Part shown: positions 1-5,528 of the stretch, in pieces
Position numbering within the stretch: the first letter of the stretch is position 1
Layout of the letters: every line of letters begins with the position of its first letter
Program-made: the position numbers and the translations under genes
Notes under the pieces: generated by a model
Seen by the model: the letters and a program-made list of their open reading frames with translations, nothing else
Databases searched by the model: none
Told to the model about the DNA's origin: nothing
Source: Actinomycetes bacterium
Lineage (GTDB): Bacteria; Actinomycetota; Acidimicrobiia; Acidimicrobiales; Palsa-688
Direction: 5' to 3'
DNA: 9,032 nt
NCBI GenBank assembly: GCA_021808425.1
Contig: JAKBBS010000138.1
Span: 1-9,032 of the forward strand

Positions 1-205
1 TTCCGCGCACTCCGTCGCTGTAGTCGTTCGCGTAGTTCGTGCCCACCTGCAAGGCGACTGCGACGACCAAAGCGCACAACGCGCGCCACCAGATCACCTG
101 GCCGCCTGCCCTGGCCACGGCTGTACCAATGATGACCGGCACCGCCGACGCCGGAAGCGTGCGAGGCCTGGCGCCGAGCACCCACGGATGTTGCGAAGCC
201 TTCAC
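1..205 (-). CDS. menA: MenA, 1,4-dihydroxy-2-naphthoate polyprenyltransferase (5' part only)
   Basis: This is the N-terminal 68 residues of a UbiA-type membrane prenyltransferase; the rest lies beyond the left edge. MenA attaches the polyprenyl tail to 1,4-dihydroxy-2-naphthoate at the cytoplasmic membrane, giving demethylmenaquinone. The visible N terminus has the family opening ([20 protein letters not shown], residues 8-27), a first hydrophobic helix, then a second helix (about 39-56) leading into the Asn/Asp-rich motif NYANDYSDG (residues 57-65). This motif binds Mg2+ and the prenyl diphosphate in the family. I chose the GTG at 205-203 because it gives the usual MenA N-terminal length. 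No Shine-Dalgarno sequence precedes it, but a TAGTTT box (219-214, minus strand) ends 8 nt upstream, which fits a leaderless or nearly leaderless transcript. The divergent menE neighbour belongs to the same pathway, which supports the call. Confidence 0.9.
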   Translation of the reverse strand, partial: MKASQHPWVLGARPRTLPASAVPVIIGTAVARAGGQVIWWRALCALVVAVALQVGTNYANDYSDGVRG

Positions 206-225
206 GGGGTGGCAAACTACCGCTG
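206..225. promoter_or_regulatory. 20-bp menA/menE divergent start region
   Basis: Only 20 bp separate the GTG of menA from the ATG of menE, and neither start has a recognisable Shine-Dalgarno sequence. On the minus strand TAGTTT (219-214) lies 8 nt before the menA GTG. On the plus strand the weaker CAAACT (213-218) lies 7 nt before the menE ATG. If these are -10 boxes, both transcripts start at or near their start codons and each -35 region lies inside the other gene. This is inferred from spacing alone. Confidence 0.35.
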
Positions 226-1362
226 ATGGCGGCACTCGTGGCAATCGACCTCCCAGGCGGACCCGAATTCGTCGCCGCGCTGCGGACGGTATGGGATGCG
301 GGCGACACCGCGCTGCCCCTCGACCAGCGAATGGCGAAGCCGGCTCAAGCCGAGACGCTTGAGGTTCTCGGCGCGTCGGCGGTTATCGGCCCGCAAGCGC
401 AACGCTCCCAACTTGGCGGTGGCGAGCCGACCGAGCCTGGGGATGCGCTGATCATGTCCACGAGCGGGACGACAGGCCAGCCGAAGGGCGTGGTCCTGAC
501 TCATTCCGCGATCGAAGCCTCCGCCCATGCCACGTCGAAGCGTCTCGGCGTGGATCCCGGATGTCACCGTTGGCTCGCGTGCCTCCCGCTCAACCACATC
601 GGCGGTCTCGCGGTCGTGACTCGCGCAATGGTCACCGGTACGCCGTTCGACGTCCTGGCCGGCTTCGACGCCGACGCGGCACGCGCCCTGAGCGGGCCTG
701 ACTGCTTCGTTTCCCTCGTCGGTACTGCCTTGGCCAGGACCCCGGCGAGCCTGTTCCATACCGTCGTGCTCGGCGGCTCCGCCTACCCGAGCGACCTTCC
801 CGACAACGTCGTAGGAACGTACGGCATGACCGAGACCGCCAGCGGGCTGGTCTACGGCGGGGTCCCTCTCGACGGCGTCGAGGTGGACGTCGACGCGCGC
901 AGCAGCGAGATACGCCTGAGAGGCCCGATGCTGTTGCGCTGCTATCGCGACGGAACTTTCCCTTTCGACCACGACGGGTGGTTCGCGACGGGAGACGCCG
1001 GGCGGATCGCAGCGGACGGACGGCTCGAAGTCGACGGGCGCATCGGCGACGTGATCGTCTCCGGAGGGGAAAAAATATGGCCGGCGCCGATCGAAGACAT
1101 CCTCCGCGCGCACCCTGCAGTGGCTGACGTTGCCGTCAGAGGGTTACCCGATCCCGAATGGGGAGAGCGGGTGGTCGCCTGGGTGGTGCCCGTCGATGAG
1201 CAACGCCCACCGCAGCTTGGCGAGCTGCGCGACCTGGTCGGTGAGCGCCTCGCTCGCTGGGCCGCCCCGAAGCAGATGGTGGTGACGACCTCGATTCCTC
1301 GCACCGCCATCGGCAAGATCCGCCGCAGCGAGCTCTTCGCTGACCCCCGCGCAGCGAATTAG
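226..1362 (+). CDS. menE: MenE, o-succinylbenzoate--CoA ligase (AMP-forming)
   Basis: This 378-residue adenylate-forming enzyme activates o-succinylbenzoate with ATP and then forms o-succinylbenzoyl-CoA, the substrate of MenB in cytoplasmic menaquinone synthesis. The ANL-superfamily motifs appear in order: the phosphate-binding loop [11 protein letters not shown] (78-88), the adenine/acyl motif YGMTETASG (199-207), the TGD aspartate (D257), the hinge-region GRIGD (271-275, R272), and the C-terminal [10 protein letters not shown] (359-368), whose K364 is the expected adenylation lysine. The protein has the short N-terminal domain typical of actinobacterial MenE rather than the roughly 500 residues of general acyl-CoA synthetases. 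[10 protein letters not shown] (121-130) and the GVPLDGVEV stretch (212-220) also match that group. Start at ATG 226; no good Shine-Dalgarno sequence. Divergent menA supports MenE over another acyl-CoA ligase. Confidence 0.93.
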   Translation: MAALVAIDLPGGPEFVAALRTVWDAGDTALPLDQRMAKPAQAETLEVLGASAVIGPQAQRSQLGGGEPTEPGDALIMSTSGTTGQPKGVVLTHSAIEASAHATSKRLGVDPGCHRWLACLPLNHIGGLAVVTRAMVTGTPFDVLAGFDADAARALSGPDCFVSLVGTALARTPASLFHTVVLGGSAYPSDLPDNVVGTYGMTETASGLVYGGVPLDGVEVDVDARSSEIRLRGPMLLRCYRDGTFPFDHDGWFATGDAGRIAADGRLEVDGRIGDVIVSGGEKIWPAPIEDILRAHPAVADVAVRGLPDPEWGERVVAWVVPVDEQRPPQLGELRDLVGERLARWAAPKQMVVTTSIPRTAIGKIRRSELFADPRAAN

Positions 1363-1394
1363 GCGGCCCGGGACGGATCAACTCGGGCGCCCGG

Positions 1395-1409
1395 TACCTT
1401 GAAACCATG
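1395..1409 (+). promoter_or_regulatory. -10-like box and leaderless start of the aldo/keto reductase
   Basis: TACCTT at 1395-1400 ends 6 nt before the ATG at 1407, which places the predicted transcription start at the start codon. No purine-rich Shine-Dalgarno sequence lies in the interval (gaaacc). This matches the leaderless arrangement common in actinobacteria. No convincing -35 is visible, and read-through from menE, 44 bp upstream on the same strand, remains possible. Confidence 0.35.
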
Positions 1410-2384
1410 AAGATGCCCTACCGAAATCTTGGTCGCTCCGGTCTGAAAGTGAGCGTGTTGTCGTTCGGCTCGTGGGTTACGTTCGGCCCGCAGCTCGCCG
1501 GCCGTGGTGCGGCCGACTGTCTCCAGGCTGCCCGCGACGCCGGAGTGAACTTCTTCGACAATGCGGAGGCGTACTCCGGGGGCGAGTCGGAGCGGATCAT
1601 GGGCGAGGCGATACGCGAGCTTGGATGGCAGCGCCACGACTACGTGGTGTCGACGAAGCTCTTCTGGGGGCTTCATTCCGGACCGAACATGCGCAACACC
1701 CTCAACCGGAAGTACCTCCGCCAGGCCATCGAAGGAAGCTTGGAGCGCTTCGGCCTCGATTTCGTCGATCTGGTGTTCTGCCACCGCAACGATCCCGGCA
1801 CCCCTCTCGAAGAGACCGTCTGGGCTATGCACGACATGGTTGAGCGCGGCCAGGCCCTTTACTGGGGCACCTCGGAGTGGCCGGCGGACGAGATCAGAGC
1901 CGCCTGGGAGATCGCGGAACGCCACCATCTTCACAAGCCCGTGATGGAACAGCCCCAGTACAACCTGGTCACCAGGGCCAAGGTCGAACGTGAATACGCC
2001 CGCCTCTACCCCGAAATCGGGCTCGGGCTCACCACGTGGAGCCCTCTCGCCTCGGGGTTGCTCACCGGCAAGTACCGCGACGGCATCCCCGACGACTCAC
2101 GTGGAGCCCTGCCGGGCTACGAATGGCTACGAAAGAGGTTGACGGATCCGCAGGCCCACCACGCCGTGGACGAGTTGTGCGAAGTGGCGGCGAAGCTTGG
2201 GGCGACGCCTGCGCAGGTCGCAATCGCGTGGTGCGCGCACAACCCGAACGTCTCGACGGTGATCACCGGAGCCAGCCGCGTCGAGCAGGTCCGGGACAAC
2301 ATGGCGTCTATCGAAGTGCTGGAGTCACTCGACGAAGACACCGTTGCCCGGCTTGAAGAAGCCTTCGAGCCGCTCGCCGGCTAA
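1407..2384 (+). CDS. Aldo/keto reductase, Kv-channel beta-subunit-like (AKR6 type)
   Basis: A 325-residue soluble NADPH-dependent oxidoreductase with the (beta/alpha)8 fold. The opening [14 protein letters not shown] and the segments VSTKLFWG (81-88), ALYWGTSEW (150-158), [15 protein letters not shown] (209-223) and [20 protein letters not shown] (271-290) follow the voltage-gated potassium-channel beta-subunit subgroup. The catalytic tetrad is complete: D51, Y56, K84 and H126 (CHRNDP). Animal Kv-beta proteins carry Asn at the fourth position, so this bacterial protein has the standard reductase residue. The substrate cannot be read from the sequence; aldehydes or ketones are expected for the family. 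No potassium channel gene is nearby, so a metabolic or detoxifying role is more likely than channel regulation. It lies 44 bp after menE on the same strand; its 3' end overlaps the convergent small membrane-protein gene by 60 bp. Confidence 0.9.
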   Translation: MKMPYRNLGRSGLKVSVLSFGSWVTFGPQLAGRGAADCLQAARDAGVNFFDNAEAYSGGESERIMGEAIRELGWQRHDYVVSTKLFWGLHSGPNMRNTLNRKYLRQAIEGSLERFGLDFVDLVFCHRNDPGTPLEETVWAMHDMVERGQALYWGTSEWPADEIRAAWEIAERHHLHKPVMEQPQYNLVTRAKVEREYARLYPEIGLGLTTWSPLASGLLTGKYRDGIPDDSRGALPGYEWLRKRLTDPQAHHAVDELCEVAAKLGATPAQVAIAWCAHNPNVSTVITGASRVEQVRDNMASIEVLESLDEDTVARLEEAFEPLAG

Positions 2385-2798
2385 GGGTCCCTCATGTTCG
2401 GACGCCACCGCTACACGCGCTGTATCGGAAAGGGATCCTTCGCCGTCAGGGCAGGCGGACAGCTGCGTAACGTCGACGACGTGACGACGCGTGGACAGGA
2501 AAAAGGAGAGTCCGAACAACACGACGATCGGTGCGATCATTAGCACCAGCGTGGCGATCAGGCCGAGTGACCCGCGCTGGACAATCGCACCAGCCGGCGT
2601 CGCCGAGGTTGCTATCGCGAGGGAGCCGGGCGGCGTCATCTGCCCCGCATTTGCACCAACGCCGGCCGCCGAACCCGGGTAAAGCCAAGCGAGGAAGTCA
2701 ACGGTGGAGCTCACTGCAAGCAACCACAGTTGCCACCGCTGCGGGCGCCACCCGGAACCTCGACCTCGCCGCAAGCGTCGAAACCTAAGGTGCTTCAT
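2325..2798 (-). CDS. Small hypothetical membrane protein, two predicted helices
   Basis: I do not recognise this 157-residue protein. It begins with a very basic stretch (residues 1-22, about ten Arg/Lys). A hydrophobic segment follows (about 23-41), then a polar, Gly/Ala/Thr-rich loop (42-76), a strong transmembrane helix (about 77-101) ending in STRRH, and a hydrophilic tail. The charges suggest both ends are cytoplasmic. The ATG at 2798 is preferred because GAAAGG (2809-2804, minus strand) sits 5 nt upstream; an in-frame TTG immediately before it is less likely. The last 60 bp run antisense to the end of the aldo/keto reductase. It lies 188 bp downstream of the sensor kinase on the same strand. 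Ribosome binding site, charge bias and helix support a real gene; the lack of a recognised family argues for caution. Confidence 0.5.
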   Translation of the reverse strand: MKHLRFRRLRRGRGSGWRPQRWQLWLLAVSSTVDFLAWLYPGSAAGVGANAGQMTPPGSLAIATSATPAGAIVQRGSLGLIATLVLMIAPIVVLFGLSFFLSTRRHVVDVTQLSACPDGEGSLSDTARVAVASEHEGPLAGERLEGFFKPGNGVFVE

Positions 2799-2986
2799 CA
2801 AAGCCTTTCAGTCGGATTCGGCTAAATCGGGGTCTCGGGATCGAACCGACCAGGAATTTCCTGACGGCCTGATCCTTTCCACTTAACCAGCGTTTGACAC
2901 AGTCGACTTCACGAACGGGCTGGAAATGGTCCACCTTTGAGGACGTGCTTTTGAGGCTGGAGGCAAATCGCCCGAGGAAACCAACG
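2799..2986. other. Non-coding stretch with overlapping dyads and a tRNA T-arm look-alike
   Basis: This is the gap between the kinase stop and the small membrane-protein start. It contains a 13-bp palindrome, CAGGAA-t-TTCCTG (2851-2863). On the minus strand the segment GATCAGG (2875-2869) can instead pair with CCTGGTC (2855-2849), so the two foldings are mutually exclusive. Just downstream on the minus strand, TTCGATC (2845-2839) is flanked by GTCGG and CCGAG, resembling a tRNA T-arm with four of five stem pairs. No complete cloverleaf can be drawn. A perfect TTGACA on the plus strand (2894-2899) has no matching -10 or downstream gene. Confidence 0.4.
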
Positions 2987-4162
2987 TCACGCGGTTGCTT
3001 TCAGGGGCGCCCACCAGTTCAGCACGGTTCCCCGACCGTCGGCCGCTGGGGAGACAGACATGGATCCGCCGAGAGTTTCGGCTCGGTGACCCATATTGAT
3101 GAGCCCACGTCCGCCTGGACGGAGGGTCGGCGGCAGCCCGACCCCGTTGTCTTTCACCTCCATCCGAACCTGTCCACCCGTCACCTCCACCGTGACGTCG
3201 ACACGGCCGGCGTCGGCGTGGCGGACCACGTTGGACAAAGCTTCCCTAAACGTGCTGAGCAGATGAACAACGACGTCGTCGCTCAGCACCGAATCTATGG
3301 GACCGTCAAGGTGGAGATGGGGCTCGAATCCCAGGCTAGCGGCTGCCTCTCTCGAAAGGGCCACGATCTCAGCTCTCGGTGTCCGTCCACCAACACGCGG
3401 CCTCTGGAGGGCGAAGATTGCGGAGCGGATCTGTCGGATGGTTTCATCGAGATCCTCGACCGCCGTCTCCACCCGTCCGGCCGCCTCAGGCGATTCGATG
3501 GCAGGGATAGTTCCCTGGAGAGCAAGACCAGTGGCGAAGAGTCGCTGTATCACGGTGTCGTGAAGGTCGGCGGCGATACGCTCCCGGTCCTCGATGAGGG
3601 TCAAATCACGAACCCGCGCGTGCAGACGGGCGTTGTCTACGGCGATCCCGGCAGCACTCGCAAGGGCAACGGCGAGTTGCTCGTCCTCTGCAGAGAACTC
3701 GCCCCCCATTCGCTTGTCTGTCAGGTAGAGGTTGCCGAACACCTGCTGGCGTATCCGAATGGGCACGCCGAGGAAGGACTTCATAGGCGGGTGGTTGGCG
3801 GGAAACCCGAAGAAATCGGGATGCTGGCCGAGATCAGCCAGTCGGAGCGGTTGAGGCTCGACGATCAAAAGGCCGAGAACGCCGCGCCCTTCCGGTGGCG
3901 GACCGATGAGTTCGACCTCGGCGTCGGACAAACCTACGTGGACGAACTCGGCCAGACCGTTGTGCTGGTCGGAGAGAACCCCGAGCGCCCCGTAGCGGGC
4001 GCCGATGACCCGGACTGCAGCTTCCACGATGCGCCGGAGCACGTGTGGGAGCGACAGATCTGAACTTATTCCGAGGACCGCTTCGAGGAGGTCCCGTAGG
4101 CGGTCGGGATCGTGGAGTCCTTCCAGCGGACCCACGACGACCCCCTCGGTAGTGTTCACCAT
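2987..4162 (-). CDS. DevS/DosS-like sensor histidine kinase with a single GAF domain
   Basis: A 391-residue cytoplasmic two-component kinase. Residues about 16-185 form a GAF domain closely resembling GAF-A of mycobacterial DosS/DosT, including PPEGRGVLGLLI and GFPANHPPMKSFLGVPI. H124 in that motif aligns, by recalled DosS sequence, with the proximal haem ligand H149, and Y146 with the distal Y171. The dimerisation/phosphoacceptor segment DRERIAADLHDTVIQRLFA carries the phospho-accepting H201. The HATPase domain shows an N-box (REALSNVVRH, N311), DNGVG (338-342) and GGRGL (350-354). DosS and DosT have two GAF domains and about 570-580 residues; this protein has only one. Start: the frame is open to 4297, but that would overlap the regulator gene; ATG 4162 gives the family N terminus, and GTG 4171 is the alternative. 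It is divergent from its cognate regulator across 69 bp. Confidence 0.88.
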   Translation of the reverse strand: MVNTTEGVVVGPLEGLHDPDRLRDLLEAVLGISSDLSLPHVLRRIVEAAVRVIGARYGALGVLSDQHNGLAEFVHVGLSDAEVELIGPPPEGRGVLGLLIVEPQPLRLADLGQHPDFFGFPANHPPMKSFLGVPIRIRQQVFGNLYLTDKRMGGEFSAEDEQLAVALASAAGIAVDNARLHARVRDLTLIEDRERIAADLHDTVIQRLFATGLALQGTIPAIESPEAAGRVETAVEDLDETIRQIRSAIFALQRPRVGGRTPRAEIVALSREAAASLGFEPHLHLDGPIDSVLSDDVVVHLLSTFREALSNVVRHADAGRVDVTVEVTGGQVRMEVKDNGVGLPPTLRPGGRGLINMGHRAETLGGSMSVSPAADGRGTVLNWWAPLKATA

Positions 4163-4182
4163 GTCGGTCACGCCACCATAAT

Positions 4183-4201
4183 GGCAAAAGACTATTCTGC
4201 C
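4183..4201. promoter_or_regulatory. Imperfect inverted repeat in the kinase/regulator divergent promoter
   Basis: GGCAAAAGACTATTCTGCC is a 19-bp inverted repeat in which 14 of 18 non-central positions are self-complementary. It contains GACTAT, resembling the GACTWW core of the mycobacterial DosR box; against the 14-bp core GGGACTWWAGTCCC, positions 4188-4201 match at 9 of 14. -10-like boxes on both strands fall inside it: TATTCT (4193-4198, plus) and TAGTCT (4194-4189, minus). This suggests an operator covering the divergent promoters, probably bound by the adjacent regulator. It is inferred from symmetry and position. Confidence 0.45.
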
Positions 4202-4231
4202 TGGGCCGCCCGCATGCGAAGCTAGTAAGCG

Positions 4232-4924
4232 ATGACCGACACTGTCCAGCGGAGAGACACCCCTGCTCAGACGCGAGTCTTTCTCCTCGACGATCATGAG
4301 TTGGTGAGGCGTGGCATTCGCGACTTGCTGTGGACCGACAAGTCCATGGTCGTGGTTGGCGAGGCCTCGACTGCTAAGGAGGCACTGGAGAAGATTCCTC
4401 GAAGCAAACCTGACGTGGCCGTGCTGGACGTGCGCCTCGGGGAGGGCGCCACGGGGATAGAGGTCTGCCGGGACATCCGCTCGGACAATCCTCAGGTCAA
4501 GTGCATCATGCTTACAAGCTTTTCCGACGATGACGCCCTGTTCGCATCGATCATGGCCGGCGCCTCGGGCTTCGTGCTGAAGCAGATTCGCGGCGGCGAC
4601 CTGGTCACCGCCATCCGGCGAGTTGCCGCCGGTGAGAGTCTCCTGGATAGCGTAGTTACGGCCCGGGTCCTTGATCGGCTCCGGAACCCGCCCGACGAGC
4701 CCGACGAGCTTCGGGACCTCAGCGCGCAGGAGCGGCGAATACTCGATCTCATCTCCGAGGGACTCACAAATCGTCAGATCGCCGAAGTGATGTTCCTAGC
4801 TGAGAAGACGATCAAGAACTACGTGTCCCACCTGCTAGCCAAGCTGGGGATGTCCAGGCGCTCGGAGGCCGCCGCATATGCCGCGCGCCTAGCCGAACAA
4901 CGCCGGCACCGCTATAGCTTCTAA
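4232..4924 (+). CDS. devR: DevR/DosR-like response regulator (NarL/FixJ family)
   Basis: A 230-residue DNA-binding response regulator aligning with DevR (DosR) of mycobacteria over its full length. The receiver domain has the acidic pair D20-D21, phospho-acceptor D66 (AVLDVRL), T95 and K117. A linker resembling that of DosR (GESLLDSVVTARVLDRLR) joins it to a LuxR-type HTH at about 163-220. The recognition helix region MFLAEKTIKNYVSHLLAKLG (187-206) is nearly identical to DosR. K192, K195 and N196 correspond to the DosR residues K179, K182 and N183 reported to contact DNA bases, so similar operators are expected. DosR starts almost directly at its first strand; this protein has about 13 extra N-terminal residues. 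ATG 4232 is the first Met in frame and lacks a clear Shine-Dalgarno sequence. It is divergent from the kinase gene. I use the symbol for similarity; control of a dormancy regulon is not shown here. Confidence 0.9.
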   Translation: MTDTVQRRDTPAQTRVFLLDDHELVRRGIRDLLWTDKSMVVVGEASTAKEALEKIPRSKPDVAVLDVRLGEGATGIEVCRDIRSDNPQVKCIMLTSFSDDDALFASIMAGASGFVLKQIRGGDLVTAIRRVAAGESLLDSVVTARVLDRLRNPPDEPDELRDLSAQERRILDLISEGLTNRQIAEVMFLAEKTIKNYVSHLLAKLGMSRRSEAAAYAARLAEQRRHRYSF

Positions 4925-4999
4925 CGAAGAGAGCCTTCGGACCGCCTCGAACAGCGTGGCGGATGTAGACCGCGCAGCTGGGCGTCGTTCGATCCGACG
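4925..4999. terminator. Weak hairpins between convergent devR-like and DUF302 genes
   Basis: The 82-bp gap between the two convergent stop codons holds small stem-loops: CGAAG/CTTCG (4925-4929 with 4935-4939, 5-nt loop) directly after the regulator stop, and CGTCG/CGACG (4983-4987 with 4995-4999, 7-nt loop) nearer the DUF302 stop. Neither is followed by a T-run on either strand, so they are at best weak intrinsic terminators. Confidence 0.25.
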
Positions 5000-5006
5000 G
5001 TCCCCC

Positions 5007-5426
5007 TCACTGCCTAGCCCGCGGCTCGCGCGGAGTCTCCTGGGCGAGTTCTGACAGTGCCTCGTCGATGAGGCGGCTTGCCTCGTCGGCGATCGGCTTC
5101 AGCTTCGGGTTGGCTGTGACGCTGGCCATGATGGCGGGGTCCATGGCGTCGACGATGACACCGGGTCCGGCGCCGCGCACGACGACGTTGCAAGGCAGCA
5201 GGGCCCCTATCTCCCGCTCGGCTTCGATCGCCCGGCTCGCCAGGGCCGGATTGCAGGCGCCGATTATGAGGTATGGCTCCATCTGGTAGCCGATCTTTTC
5301 GTCCAAGGTAGCTCGCACGTCGATCTCGCTCAGGGTGCCGAACCCTCTCGCTTTCAGGGCTGCTTTCACTATAGGGACTGCCTCGTCATAACCGATGTCC
5401 AGCTTGATCGTCTTTGTGTAGTTCAT
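5007..5426 (-). CDS. DUF302 family protein
   Basis: A 139-residue soluble protein of the DUF302 family (COG3439), whose biochemical role is not established. The full domain is visible: GFGTLSEIDVRATLDEKIG (28-46), EPYLIIGACNP (50-60) and EIGALLPCNVVVR (72-84). Two cysteines, C58 in the GACNP motif and C79 in the LLPCN motif, sit at positions well conserved in the family and could bind a ligand or form a redox pair. No signal peptide or membrane helix is present, so it should be cytoplasmic. It has the best ribosome binding site in the window: AAGGAG at 5438-5433, 6 nt before ATG 5426. It lies 102 bp after the MMPL transporter on the same strand and is probably the third gene of the arsR unit, although an internal promoter cannot be excluded. 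Confidence 0.9.
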   Translation of the reverse strand: MNYTKTIKLDIGYDEAVPIVKAALKARGFGTLSEIDVRATLDEKIGYQMEPYLIIGACNPALASRAIEAEREIGALLPCNVVVRGAGPGVIVDAMDPAIMASVTANPKLKPIADEASRLIDEALSELAQETPREPRARQ

Positions 5427-5432
5427 TGGGTT

Positions 5433-5438
5433 CTCCTT
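5433..5438 (-). promoter_or_regulatory. Strong Shine-Dalgarno of the DUF302 gene
   Basis: AAGGAG on the minus strand lies 6 nt upstream of ATG 5426 and fixes that start. The strength of this site contrasts with the weak or absent sites of most other genes here, suggesting the DUF302 protein is translated efficiently relative to its membrane partner. Confidence 0.75.
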
Positions 5439-5478
5439 GGTTGGTGTCTCAGGCTCTACCCGGACTGGCTCCGCTCCG

Positions 5479-5499
5479 CACCGCTTTGCCTCAGCGGTG
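5479..5499 (-). other. Intercistronic hairpin between the MMPL and DUF302 genes
   Basis: CACCGC (5479-5484) and GCGGTG (5494-5499) form a 6-bp GC-rich stem with a 9-nt loop in the 102-bp gap. No T-run follows on the minus strand, so it is more likely an mRNA-processing, stabilising or partial-attenuation element than a complete terminator. The function is inferred. Confidence 0.3.
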
Positions 5500-5528
5500 G
5501 TGCTGGTAGTCGGCTGATCCGGGCGTTA

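Noticed and set aside
217..1113. 298-codon minus-strand open frame opposite menE
   Set aside because: It is antisense to a complete MenE with all family motifs; its product is Arg/Asp/His-rich with no recognisable domain, as expected for a GC-rich shadow frame.
2826..2900. Functional tRNA gene on the minus strand
   Set aside because: Only the T-arm fits. The 3' acceptor strand has no complementary 5' strand at the right distance and no anticodon arm with a 7-nt loop can be drawn.
2894..4063. 389-codon plus-strand open frame
   Set aside because: It covers the kinase gene on the opposite strand, where GAF, H-box and ATP-binding motifs are all clear. The TTGACA near its start has no -10 or ribosome binding site.
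4163..4297. N-terminal extension of the sensor kinase to 4297
   Set aside because: It would overlap the regulator start by 66 bp and swallow the shared promoter, and the extra 45 residues do not resemble the DevS N terminus.
4925..5006. Strong intrinsic terminator between the convergent genes
   Set aside because: Stems are only 5 bp and no T-run follows on either strand, so only weak hairpins are reported.
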